Assembly (NCBI GenBank): GCA_964592475.1
Contig: CAZQEZ010000051.1
Location: forward strand, 1 to 29,658
Origin: CAZQEZ01 sp964592475
Lineage (GTDB): Bacteria; Bacteroidota; Bacteroidia; Cytophagales; Cyclobacteriaceae
Direction: 5' to 3'
DNA: 29,658 nt
Shown: positions 18,146 to 25,861 of the stretch, in pieces
How positions within the stretch are numbered: position 1 is the first letter of the stretch
Layout: every line of letters begins with the position of its first letter
Notes under the pieces: generated by a model
Databases searched by the model: none
The model's input: the letters and a program-made list of their open reading frames with translations, nothing else
Told to the model about the DNA's origin: nothing
Made by a program: the position numbers and the translations under genes

Positions 18146-20281
18146 ATGGAAAAGCAAGAAAACAGAAATAGTATTTTGGAAGATCAAAACGAAAATAAGT
18201 CAGACCCTCAGGAAAATTCGGAAAACAAATCCATAGCTAAAGAAGAAGGTACTCAACAAACTCACAATATTGAAGAAGAAGCAAACCAAATAAAAGCAGA
18301 AGCCACTGAATCTGATCCTTTGATATCTTCTGAAAAAGATAATGATACTACCTCAGAACCGGTACCGGTAAATGAAGATGTTTCTTCCGTAAGTGAAACA
18401 AAACAAGATAACCAACAATCAATAGAAGAGCCTACCACCAAAGCAACCGATGAAGATAATAATGCAACTGAAGCCTCATCAGCAACGGAAAGCCAAACTA
18501 ATGCCGACAAACAAGAAGTAATTGTTAACGATAAGGATGGTGAAGAAAATCAAGAGGAGGATGAAAACGAAGATATTGATTATTCGAGTTTTGATAAGGA
18601 AGCTTTGGTAAAGAAAGTTGAAGAGCTTAATAAATATGATGATCCTCGCAAAGCTGATCAGCAATTGAAAGAAATAAAGCCATTTTATGATGAAATTAAA
18701 GATGCTGAAAGACAAGCAGCTTATGAAAATTTTATAGCTGAAGGAGGCGAAGAAGATGGCTTTGAATACAGAGGTGACAAATTGGACGATCGCTTTCAAG
18801 CATCATTTAAATTAATAAAAGACAGGAAAAGCCAGCATATAGCTCAACTGGAAAGGAATAAAGATCAAAACCTGGAGGCAAAAAACCAAATACTGGAAAA
18901 ACTTCGTCAATTAGTTGACTCAGAAGAAACCAATGCAAGTATAAGTTCATTGAAAAAGATTCAGGACGAATGGAGATCCGTTGGTCCCATTCCTAATGGT
19001 CAAGTCAAAAGCCTCTGGGCAAATTATAGCGCTTTAATAGATCGATTTTATGACAATAGAAGTATATATTTTGAACTTAAAGAACTAGATCGAAAGAAAA
19101 ACCTAGGAGCAAAATTAGAGCTTTGTGAAAAAGCCGAGGGGCTTGATAAGCTGGAAAACCTAAAAGACGCCACCAAACAGTTAAATGAACTACATGAAGA
19201 ATTTAAGCACATAGGCCCGGTACCAAAAGAAGACCAAGAACCACTGTGGCAAAGATTTAAAGCCGCCAGTGATGCCGTGTATGCTAAGCGAAGAGAATTT
19301 GTAGAAACACTTAAAGAAGAACTAGGTAAAAACCTGAAAGTAAAAGCCCAACTTGCTGAAGAGGTGCAAGTATTTACTGAATTTGATTCTGATAGGATTA
19401 CAGAATGGAATGCAAAAACTAAAAAAATACTAGAGCTTCAAAATAAGTGGACAGAGGTAGGTGGCCTTCCTCGCGATAAAGCTAAAGCGGTAAATAAAAG
19501 ATTTTGGGCAGCATTTAAAATATTTTTTAACAATAAGAGCCAGTTCTTTAAAAAACTAGAAGGTCAGCGGGATGAAAATCTAAAAAGAAAACAGGAATTA
19601 CTATCTAAAGCATTGGAAGTAAAAGATAGTGAAGATGCAGAGAAAGCTGCCAATGTACTTAAAGATTTACAAAAAGAATGGAAAGAAATAGGACCGGTTC
19701 CTGAAAAGCATAGAAATGAAGTATACGCCCAGTTTAAAAAAGCTTGTGACGAATTTTTTGATAGAAAAAGAGGTAAGAATAAAGAAGTAGAAAAAGAATA
19801 TACTAAAAACTTAAAATCTAAAGAAGCCATATGTGAGCAACTAGAAAATATGGCCAAAAATAATGAGGAAGATGTAGAAAAAGTAGAAGACTTAATAGAT
19901 GAATACAATGAGATCGGCTTTGTACCTCGAAATTCAATAAAATCTATCCAGAAAAGATTTACTCAAGCGCTGGACAATTTTGCCAAAAATGTAGAAAACT
20001 TATCAGCAGAAGAACGTAAGGAATTGGTTTACTCGGCACAATATCAAAAATTGAAAAGCAGCCCTAATGCAAGCCGAAAAATAAATCGCAAAGAACACTC
20101 CATAAGAAAGCAGATTGAGAACCTTGAAAATGACATTTCCTTATGGAAAAACAATATTGAATTTTTTGCTGAATCAAAAACTGCAGACAAGTTGCGCGAA
20201 GAGTTTGACCAAAAAATAAGTAAAGCGCGTGAAGAGCTTAAAAATCTTAAGCAGGAACTAAAAGTTTTGCGATCAATTTAA
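18146..20281 (+). CDS. DUF349 repeat protein
   Basis: A 711-residue cytosolic protein. Residues 1-150 are very acidic and low in complexity (Glu, Asp, Asn, Ser, Thr), probably disordered. Five DUF349 repeats follow, each centred on a W/Y-x-E-I/V-G-P-V/I-P signature, at about residues 275, 352, 434, 510 and 585. They are spaced 75-85 residues apart, with helical coiled-coil-like stretches between. The C-terminus (about 640-711) is another helical segment. The function of DUF349 is not established. The ATG at 18146 is preferred over a GTG nine codons upstream, because it follows the promoter element and gives a natural N-terminus. Confidence 0.87.
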   Translation: MEKQENRNSILEDQNENKSDPQENSENKSIAKEEGTQQTHNIEEEANQIKAEATESDPLISSEKDNDTTSEPVPVNEDVSSVSETKQDNQQSIEEPTTKATDEDNNATEASSATESQTNADKQEVIVNDKDGEENQEEDENEDIDYSSFDKEALVKKVEELNKYDDPRKADQQLKEIKPFYDEIKDAERQAAYENFIAEGGEEDGFEYRGDKLDDRFQASFKLIKDRKSQHIAQLERNKDQNLEAKNQILEKLRQLVDSEETNASISSLKKIQDEWRSVGPIPNGQVKSLWANYSALIDRFYDNRSIYFELKELDRKKNLGAKLELCEKAEGLDKLENLKDATKQLNELHEEFKHIGPVPKEDQEPLWQRFKAASDAVYAKRREFVETLKEELGKNLKVKAQLAEEVQVFTEFDSDRITEWNAKTKKILELQNKWTEVGGLPRDKAKAVNKRFWAAFKIFFNNKSQFFKKLEGQRDENLKRKQELLSKALEVKDSEDAEKAANVLKDLQKEWKEIGPVPEKHRNEVYAQFKKACDEFFDRKRGKNKEVEKEYTKNLKSKEAICEQLENMAKNNEEDVEKVEDLIDEYNEIGFVPRNSIKSIQKRFTQALDNFAKNVENLSAEERKELVYSAQYQKLKSSPNASRKINRKEHSIRKQIENLENDISLWKNNIEFFAESKTADKLREEFDQKISKAREELKNLKQELKVLRSI

Positions 20282-20298
20282 AAAAGTAGCCAAATAAT

Positions 20299-20330
20299 TT
20301 TGATAGTTTATATTTCAGCTACTATATTTG
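20299..20330 (+). promoter_or_regulatory. Promoter for tRNA-Thr
   Basis: TTTG at 20299-20302, a 20-base spacer, then TATATTTG at 20323-20330: both Bacteroidota elements are perfect and well spaced. The expected start of transcription is about 40 bases before the mature tRNA. Confidence 0.75.
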
Positions 20331-20377
20331 CACCCGCATTTAGGCAAAGGATCAAATGTATACTTGATATTTTAAGT

Positions 20378-20451
20378 GCCTCCTTAGCTCAGCTGGCCAG
20401 AGCAACTGACTTGTAATCAGTAGGTCGTTGGTTCGAATCCGACAGGGGGCT
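20378..20451 (+). tRNA. tRNA-Thr (anticodon UGU)
   Basis: A complete cloverleaf of 74 bases. The acceptor stem GCCTCCT pairs with AGGGGGC. The D arm has GCTC/GAGC, and the anticodon stem ACTGA/TCAGT encloses the loop CTTGTAA, giving anticodon TGT. The T arm has GTTGG/CCGAC with loop TTCGAAT. The discriminator is T and CCA is not encoded. A promoter lies upstream and a terminator immediately after. Confidence 0.97.
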
Positions 20452-20452
20452 C

Positions 20453-20484
20453 AAAAAAAGGCAGTCAATTGGCTGCCTTTTTTT
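20453..20484 (+). terminator. Rho-independent terminator after tRNA-Thr
   Basis: AAAAAAAGGCAG pairs with CTGCCTTTTTTT across an 8-base loop, directly after the tRNA. It is symmetrical and so may work in both directions. Confidence 0.92.
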
Positions 20485-20600
20485 ATTTATCTGCTATTTG
20501 TTTTGCTATTTTTAATCTGCTCTTTAAACCAAATAATAATAGCTCAACCAGAAGTTTTTTGGTTGAAATTGTGAATCCATTCTTTTTATCCAATCACAAA

Positions 20601-22391
20601 TCAACTAAATAGATTGATAAATGTATCTTTCTTTAGATTTTTAGGAGAAAAATCTATTTCAGCCTCCTTATCAGTAAAAATTGCTCCGGCATCCTGCAGA
20701 AATTTTTTCAAAGAAACTGGTTTGGCAAATTGATAATAAAGCGCACTTCTGGCTATCTCGGCATGAGCAGAATCATTACTTATATTGAAGTTTCCAAATC
20801 CGCTGTTGATAAGCACAAAACTAACCTGATTATCAGTGGCCGGAAGAAACATGCCTAAAATTTGCTGGTAGGTAATTAAACTTGTTTCAGCTTCCAAAAT
20901 CAGTTCATTAGGGTCTAGCATGTAGTTTTCAGAAACTTCTGGGGCAGAACCCACTATAAGCTTAAACTTGCAGCCTACTTTACCTGAATAAATATTGAGC
21001 ATAGATAAGGCCGGTCCTACAATTTCACCTTCGGTGTATAGCAATTCGGTAGCTCCGTCAGGTGCATCGGTAATATCACCTGAATACATGATACCCTCTG
21101 TTTTGTAGGCACTATTCCAGCCTACTTTTCCTCCCATGTACAAAGCAGAAACGTCAAGATCGTTGGCTCCCCATTTATTCTCCCAATATACTCCGGATAC
21201 CAAATTGAGACTTGTAATTTTAGTGCCTGCGGGGAAATTCCCTATAAACATCTTTTCAGATGAAGGTAAAGAATAGTCAATATTATGAGGATAGGATACT
21301 TTTCTTCCTTGCAAGTTAACCGATTTTAACAAATCGGAATATATCAACTTGAAGACGTGTTGATAATAATCCTGATTTAAACTTTGGCTAGCTTGCTGGG
21401 CATATGCTTTACCGTTTCTTATGCGGTACAAAAATGCATCAGCCTGATTAAGCCGGGTATTGAGTGCATGTAGAAGCCTTATCTTCCTGAAATTATTCAC
21501 CTTTTTTAATGCCTCTATAATTTCACTATCAGCATATTGAATACTTGTGACTAAATTCAAGATATCATCAGAAAGGGGTTGGTGGAAGCGCTTCGATAGG
21601 CGGCTTATCTCGTTTATTACGGATTTATTATTTTCATTTGATTTAAATGCAAGCCATATTGGTTTAAATCGATTAAAAATTTCTGCACATCTGTGAAGCC
21701 CGAATTCATTTACCTGGGCAGAGATATTAATTTTTTCTTTTTTAATGGCTGCTATGGTATCCAAGTTTTTGATAAGTAAAGTACTTTTAGTCGCCAAAAA
21801 AACCAAAAACCTTAGAAATTGCACAGGATGAGAGGGAAATATTCCTGTTTGAGCGATTATTTTAACCTGTGCTTCTTTATTCCTGATGTGATCAACTGAT
21901 TCAAACGCATATTTCAATTCAGCCAAAAGAGATAAAAGGTCATCGATGGTTTTTTCATCTAAAGCAATGCCACTGGTAAGTAGATGAAGTGATTTTTTAA
22001 TCAGTTCATCGGTTGTTACTCCCTTCACTACTTTGATCGGAATTTTAGTGAGCTCAGGTATTTCCAATTTTTCAGCTGGAAAATATACATAATCGGATTC
22101 AAAATTGCTGCCGTAAGTAGTCAGGTAGTGAAGTATTTGATGAATAAATAATTCTTCTCGACTGCTATTTTGTATAACCTGCCATGATTTGTGAAAAGTA
22201 GCATTGAGCTGCCCGCTGGTTAGGTTTCCATTTTTTATTATTTCTATTAAGTCCTCCAGAGCATAGGCAGCATAGGGATCTGCCACAAAGCCAAATTTAA
22301 GAGTTTTGATATAGTCAGGATTGACCGCGTGAGAGGACTTTGGAACTACATTGAAAAGCTTAAAGCTTAAAAGAATTATGTTTTTATCCAT
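20601..22391 (-). CDS. Uncharacterised 596-residue protein
   Basis: I do not recognise this protein. It has no signal peptide or transmembrane helix. The first 340 residues or so look mostly helical, with many Leu/Ile heptad-like stretches. The C-terminal part (about 370-560) looks beta-rich. A segment there, GANDLDVSALYMGGKVGW followed by GDITDAPDGATELLY, faintly recalls the DLD-S-A and GD-x-T calcium-binding turns of TerD-type stress proteins; that likeness is weak and unproven. The gene stands alone after tRNA-Thr, converging on it, at the edge of the accessory region. A short inverted repeat at 20544-20566 (TCAACCA/TGGTTGA) lies after its stop. Confidence 0.75.
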   Translation of the reverse strand: MDKNIILLSFKLFNVVPKSSHAVNPDYIKTLKFGFVADPYAAYALEDLIEIIKNGNLTSGQLNATFHKSWQVIQNSSREELFIHQILHYLTTYGSNFESDYVYFPAEKLEIPELTKIPIKVVKGVTTDELIKKSLHLLTSGIALDEKTIDDLLSLLAELKYAFESVDHIRNKEAQVKIIAQTGIFPSHPVQFLRFLVFLATKSTLLIKNLDTIAAIKKEKINISAQVNEFGLHRCAEIFNRFKPIWLAFKSNENNKSVINEISRLSKRFHQPLSDDILNLVTSIQYADSEIIEALKKVNNFRKIRLLHALNTRLNQADAFLYRIRNGKAYAQQASQSLNQDYYQHVFKLIYSDLLKSVNLQGRKVSYPHNIDYSLPSSEKMFIGNFPAGTKITSLNLVSGVYWENKWGANDLDVSALYMGGKVGWNSAYKTEGIMYSGDITDAPDGATELLYTEGEIVGPALSMLNIYSGKVGCKFKLIVGSAPEVSENYMLDPNELILEAETSLITYQQILGMFLPATDNQVSFVLINSGFGNFNISNDSAHAEIARSALYYQFAKPVSLKKFLQDAGAIFTDKEAEIDFSPKNLKKDTFINLFS

Positions 22392-22647
22392 TGAATTGCA
22401 GAAATATGCGGGGCGTAATATTCCGAAAATAGAGGAACGCCCTTTGCAATATTTATTTTTTAATATAATATCAATTAGGTTATTCTAATAATTCATAAAA
22501 TTGATTATTTTTTTTCAAATTTTTTCCAATAAGTAAGATTAAATGAAATTTTGAGTGGATTGATCTCAAAGTTTATGTAAAAGAACCTTTTATTCATAAA
22601 AATTTCGATTATTCAATTGGGCTTTTTGCTGCAAACGATTTGTGTAT
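22392..22647. other. AT-rich intergenic region
   Basis: It contains the upstream region of the 596-residue gene, with a TATTTTCG one mismatch from the -7 element on the minus strand. I see no gene, hairpin or repeat in the rest. Confidence 0.5.
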
Positions 22648-22818
22648 TTACAATAAAATACACATTCCCTTCATGATTTCTTTGAAAAGAGACTTTGCAC
22701 CGAAAGCAACCAGATTACCTAATACTCCGGAATACATTTTGTTTTTATCTTTATTTGTGTAATAATATTGGTTCTGATTGCCATTTTGGTTGAATGCCGA
22801 AGTTGTTATAATAATCAT
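22648..22818 (-). pseudogene. Possible short ORF or C-terminal gene fragment
   Basis: A 56-codon frame from an ATG at 22818, open for about 16 codons further upstream without a better start. The encoded residues are rich in Asn, Gln and Tyr in the middle (QNGNQNQYYY) and end in a hydrophobic, basic stretch (GNLVAFGAKSLFKEIMKG). The composition looks like protein rather than random AT-rich DNA, but I recognise no family. It may be the tail of a lost gene. Weak evidence. Confidence 0.3.
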
Positions 22819-22909
22819 TCCTACCACATTAGATGTTGCGTTAAGTGATTTGACTGTTGAGTGGTACTAGGGTGCTGCCCAACGGAAGAAAAGAACAAAC
22901 AAAAGAAAG

Positions 22910-23035
22910 ATGGAAAAAAGTAGCTCAATTACAACATTTGAACAACATCTTGAAAAAAGGTATAGGCAAGTGGGTGAAGAAAAAAGAATGGCTTTTGAAG
23001 CGAAAGCTAAGGCTTTTACGATGGGTGCAAGTCTC
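22910..23035 (+). pseudogene. N-terminal remnant of an XRE-type antitoxin
   Basis: The first 42 codons read MEKSSSITTFEQHLEKRYRQ and on to EAKAKAFTMGASLRQ. From memory this matches the N-terminal arm of Bacteroidota helix-turn-helix antitoxins that begin with a TTFEEHLxKxYGKxG-like segment and continue KAKAFxIGxxIKEAR. The helix-turn-helix that should follow is absent. The frame instead runs through unrelated, more GC-rich sequence into repeat copy A and stops at 23131. A 16-bp perfect palindrome (23034-23049) marks the break. The partner toxin is not detectable upstream. Confidence 0.5.
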
Positions 23036-23107
23036 CGTCAATTGACGGACGGGTTGGTGAAGCCTGTTAGCAAGCCGCAAACCTGCCCCGAATTTCATTC
23101 GGGGCTG

Positions 23108-23216
23108 CCTTTGGTACGGGATAAATTGTGAGAGGTGCACCCCCGATGGATATCGATGGATAATGGATCGGGAAGCTTATGGCCTACGGCCATCCACGAT
23201 TATACGCTATTTTTTA
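23108..23216. repeat. Palindromic repeat, copy A
   Basis: About 109 bases, clearly homologous to 24013-24120. It starts with CCTTTGGTA, then GATAAATTGTGAG, a CCCGAT/ATCGGG hairpin (about 23142-23172), a second hairpin ATGGCC-TAC-GGCCAT (23179-23193) and CCACGATTATACG. The loop of the first hairpin carries a small duplication absent from copy B. The right end overlaps the 3' end of higA and supplies its stop codon. Confidence 0.85.
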
Positions 23217-23496
23217 GTGTTTTTATTTCTTCAAACTCTTTACTTTTTTGATTAAGCTCTTCTTCCAGGTCATAATCATCCTGAAGGCCCAACCAAAATT
23301 TGGGAGTTGTTCCAAAAAACTTTGCAAGTCTTAAGGCAGTATCTGCCGTTATTCGTCTATTGCCTTTGATGATTTTGCTTAACCTGGTTTGAGGTATAAA
23401 GGTTTCTTTGGATAATCGATAAGCGGAAATTTCCATTGGCAAAAGAAACTCTTCATTAAGAATTTCTCCGGGGTGAATATTGTTAAGTTTATCCAT
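23200..23496 (-). CDS. higA: HigA-family antitoxin
   Basis: A 98-residue helix-turn-helix antitoxin of the HigA/VapI family. It begins DKLNNIHPGEILNEEFLLPM; the helix-turn-helix covers about residues 22-60 (ISAYRLSKETFIPQTRLSKI and RITADTALRLAKFFGTTPKFW). WLGLQDDYDLE and an acidic-basic tail follow. It should bind and neutralise HigB and repress its own promoter. It follows the higB remnant by 11 bases, the normal toxin-first order. The frame is intact. The last few codons and the stop lie in repeat copy A, so the original C-terminus may have been slightly different. Confidence 0.92.
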   Translation of the reverse strand: MDKLNNIHPGEILNEEFLLPMEISAYRLSKETFIPQTRLSKIIKGNRRITADTALRLAKFFGTTPKFWLGLQDDYDLEEELNQKSKEFEEIKTLKNSV

Positions 23497-23507
23497 GTTG
23501 TAAAGGA

Positions 23508-23788
23508 TTAATGGTAATCAGTTATTTTTACTTTATATGCATCATTGTTATCCCATTGAAAAATTATTCTCCACTGTGTATTTATTCTGATGCTGTAATA
23601 ATCAACCAAGTCTCCTCGTAATTTTTCCAAATGATTTGCCGGAGGAATTCTTAGGTCATTAATATTTTGAGCATTGTTGATCATTCTTAGTTTTCTTCTT
23701 GCAATACTTTGAATTTCGTTTGGCAGTTTTTTGGATCGTCTACCTTTCCAAATTCTTTGGTTTCCTTATCACCAAATGCTTTAATCAT
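23508..23788 (-). pseudogene. higB: HigB/RelE-family toxin, frameshifted
   Basis: Reading from the ATG at 23788 gives MIKAFGDKETKEF and then goes out of frame. Adding one A:T pair at about 23750-23752 restores a full 93-residue HigB with WKGRRSKKLPNEIQ, RMINNAQNINDLRIPP, HLEKLRGDLVDYYSIRIN and QWRIIFQWDNNDAY, ending KITDYH at 23508. As given, translation stops after 33 codons. HigB toxins cleave mRNA on the ribosome. The loss of one base in a short homopolymer may be a real inactivating mutation or a sequencing error. The rest of the frame is well preserved, so any mutation is recent. Confidence 0.88.
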
Positions 23789-23813
23789 TAGTTTTGCTTC
23801 ATTTTACTAACGT

Positions 23814-23821
23814 CAAAGGTA
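23814..23821 (-). promoter_or_regulatory. -7 promoter element for higBA
   Basis: On the minus strand TACCTTTG matches TAnnTTTG perfectly, about 26 bases before the higB start codon. No clear -33 motif is seen. Confidence 0.55.
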
Positions 23822-23905
23822 AGTGATAAGTTCTTGTTTAGAAAGAGTGTCTGAGGAAATTTTAATGCTGCATAAGTAGGCTACGAATCTATGCTTTCGT
23901 ACTAT

Positions 23906-24012
23906 CTAAAAACGCAACCTCAAATCCGATGAACCGCTGTACCTGTCTGCCAAAGGCAGGTACGAGACCCTCCTGGCCTGCCCTGAGGAATTGAAGGGTA
24001 CAGTGGTCCCGA
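23906..24012. repeat. Hairpin-rich left arm of repeat copy B
   Basis: CCGCTGTACC (23934-23943) pairs with GGTACAGTGG (23997-24006) with one G-T wobble, enclosing a second hairpin CTGCC-AAA-GGCAG (23947-23959). CTAAAAACGCAA at 23906 is roughly the inverse of the right end of copy B (24104-24120). The stretch is more GC-rich than its surroundings and contains no convincing gene. Confidence 0.6.
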
Positions 24013-24120
24013 CCTTTGGTAGGTGATAAATTGTGAGCGGCACCCCCCCGATGGCTAATGGATCGGGGCAGGCTGTGAGCTTATGGCCTACGGCCATCCA
24101 CGATTATGCGTTATTTTTTA
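24013..24120. repeat. Palindromic repeat, copy B
   Basis: Second copy of the 109-base repeat at 23108. It has the same order of blocks: CCTTTGGTA, GATAAATTGTGAG, a CCCGAT/ATCGGG hairpin (24046-24067), ATGGCC-TAC-GGCCAT (24083-24097) and CCACGATTATGCG. Its right end is the 3' end and stop codon of the DoxD-DoxA gene. It may act as a terminator for that gene. Confidence 0.85.
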
Positions 24121-25121
24121 ATCTTGTGCTCCCAATAAGCACCGCTAATGTCAGTCATTTTCAATGTGTATGTTCCTTGAGTCAAACTTGATAAGGTTTT
24201 ATCATGCAAATTCAATTTTGCTTTTGCACCTAATGGCACAATCAAACTACGCTTTCCTGGTTTTATTTTTGCTACATAATAATTTGAAATACTTGCACTG
24301 GGTAAAGAAGCTAAGTCTTCCTGGGAATATTGAAGTACTTTATTATTTTGTTCATCAAAAAGTTCTACACTAATTACCCAAGAACCATAAACATCTACTC
24401 CTTCAGTCCTGTAAACATCAAATGAGAGCTTATCACCATCAATTTCACCTTCTGTAATTTCAAGTTTTGGCTTTACCGATTTATTGTGCAGTGTTCCCCA
24501 TACTCCACCGTGAAATATTTGGTTTGTCATTAAAGTCATTCCAAAAATAAATAGCGAACCTATTAAAACAACTTTCGGAAAAACACTTTCCTTTATAGGC
24601 AACATACCTGAACCCAACCAAGCAAACCATTTCTTTTTGGTGATTGGAAAATTATTTTTTATTAGATAATTATCGATTGAGTATTTTCCGCTTGCCGTTA
24701 AAAACAAAACGAAACCTGTAGCAATTCCTAACACTCCTATTTGCCATTCGTCAAGACAAGTTGTGCCAATCCATCCAGAACCTAAAAGAATTCCCATTGC
24801 TAACCCAAAAACACTAATACTCATTATTCGGGTAAACAAACCGAATATAATAAACAAACCTACAATACCTTCAACAATGGTGAAGATCACCATATTAATC
24901 CATAGTGCATCAGGATTTTCCACTAAATATTGTATAATTGGTTTTATACCTATGGCGTTGGGTAAAAAAGCATTAAATTTTGTGCCAATATAACCCGCTA
25001 ATTCTGGGTCAAGCTTATCTACTAGAATGGTTCTTCTCCAAAAGGCTGAAAAATACGTCCAGCCAATTACTAATCTTACTGCTAAGGCCATAAGCCCTGC
25101 ATCGTTTTTTATGTTTTTCAT
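24111..25121 (-). CDS. doxD: DoxD-DoxA fusion, thiosulfate:quinone oxidoreductase-like
   Basis: A 336-residue membrane protein. The N-terminal DoxD part (about 1-200) has four to five transmembrane helices, including WINMVIFTIVEGIVGLFIIF, SISVFGLAMGILLGSGW and VVLIGSLFIFGMTLM. The C-terminal DoxA-like part (about 205-336) is a predicted beta-rich periplasmic domain. In Acidianus the two are separate subunits of thiosulfate:quinone oxidoreductase; fusions are known in Bacteroidota. Thiosulfate oxidation here is inference, as no other sulfur genes are present. It follows a small exported protein by 70 bases on the same strand, and its stop codon lies in repeat copy B. Confidence 0.82.
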   Translation of the reverse strand: MKNIKNDAGLMALAVRLVIGWTYFSAFWRRTILVDKLDPELAGYIGTKFNAFLPNAIGIKPIIQYLVENPDALWINMVIFTIVEGIVGLFIIFGLFTRIMSISVFGLAMGILLGSGWIGTTCLDEWQIGVLGIATGFVLFLTASGKYSIDNYLIKNNFPITKKKWFAWLGSGMLPIKESVFPKVVLIGSLFIFGMTLMTNQIFHGGVWGTLHNKSVKPKLEITEGEIDGDKLSFDVYRTEGVDVYGSWVISVELFDEQNNKVLQYSQEDLASLPSASISNYYVAKIKPGKRSLIVPLGAKAKLNLHDKTLSSLTQGTYTLKMTDISGAYWEHKIKK

Positions 25122-25191
25122 TATGATTTATTTTTAATTGATAATATGTAGCCGTATGACTATTTTAAATTTTTCTTGAACAGAAAATCAA

Positions 25192-25599
25192 TTACGAATA
25201 AACCTTAAAATTTTGATATAAAATATACAAGGGAATTACAGAAACCGTTTGGTTTCTTGATGAGATAGGATAAAATGATAGGTTTAGTAAATCAGGTGTG
25301 AATCCCAAATTGAAAGATTCATAAACAAATAAGTCTGGTTGCTGAATGGTTAGTTTTGAGACTGATTGAACAATTTCAAAAACATCAAAATTAAGGCAAT
25401 TTGATTGGGAAATTGTCGATTGACTCTTGTTTAGAACTTTGGTTTGAGGAATCCCTAATTCAGATTGAATGTAGTTTCTAACCTTGCAAGGTGAAAGTAA
25501 AAACAACAATACAAGTCCAAAAATGGACAGGATTGAATTAACTTTATATATTTTGCAACCTTTTTTCACTTTTGCAAATTTAAAATTAAACGGTACCAT
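25192..25599 (-). CDS. Small exported protein upstream of doxD
   Basis: A 135-residue protein with one hydrophobic N-terminal segment (about 22-38, ILSIFGLVLLFLLSPC), which may be a signal anchor or a lipoprotein-like signal with Cys after LLSP. Then comes KVRNYIQSELGIPQTKVLNKSQSTISQSNC with a second Cys. The rest is uncharged and Ser/Phe-rich, ending PLYILYQNFKVYS. I recall similar short proteins next to metal-efflux and DoxX-type genes in Flavobacteriia and Cytophagia, but I know no function. It probably forms an operon with the DoxD-DoxA gene. Confidence 0.6.
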   Translation of the reverse strand: MVPFNFKFAKVKKGCKIYKVNSILSIFGLVLLFLLSPCKVRNYIQSELGIPQTKVLNKSQSTISQSNCLNFDVFEIVQSVSKLTIQQPDLFVYESFNLGFTPDLLNLSFYPISSRNQTVSVIPLYILYQNFKVYS

Positions 25600-25710
25600 T
25601 ACCGCATTATTGTTTCATAATAAAAGCTAATGACCAGGCAATAAAGCGTAGTCAGAGTTGGCCGGAGCTTGGGGATTATGCTTTAAGACTCAATTGTAGT
25701 CCTGTACTTA

Positions 25711-25861
25711 TTATTTCTTCCAATTATTCGTTACCAATTCCTTAATAGGCTGATAATGCTTTTGGTTATTAGTAATTAATTAACTAAAAATTATTTTCTA
25801 TGGCTATTCCGGCAATTAAAAGATCGGGAGTACCTATTGGGATTCCTTTTTTGATAAGCCC
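25711..25861 (-). pseudogene. C-terminal remnant of a VapC PIN-domain toxin
   Basis: The first part reads GLIKKGIPIGTPDLLIAGIAIENN, the third-acidic-residue region of PIN-domain ribonucleases (usually IG-x-x-D-x-L-I-A-A). A stop then interrupts the frame. After a short indel region the frame resumes as ITNNQKHYQPIKELVTNNWK and ends at 25711, as a VapC tail should. The N-terminal half of the toxin and any VapB are missing. The remnant is fused in frame to the end of an ABC permease fragment. Confidence 0.75.

Noticed and set aside
20378..20451. tRNA-Thr as the attachment site of an integrated island
   Set aside because: I found no second copy of the tRNA 3' end in the window and no integrase gene.
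22857..23045. 62-codon plus-strand frame overlapping the antitoxin remnant, considered as the partner toxin
   Set aside because: The translation is Lys/Trp-rich with no RelE/HigB motif, and the other frame carries the antitoxin-like reading.
23906..24097. 63-codon minus-strand frame across repeat copy B
   Set aside because: It consists almost wholly of the palindromic repeat and its hairpin-rich arm. The order of hairpins explains the sequence better than a gene.
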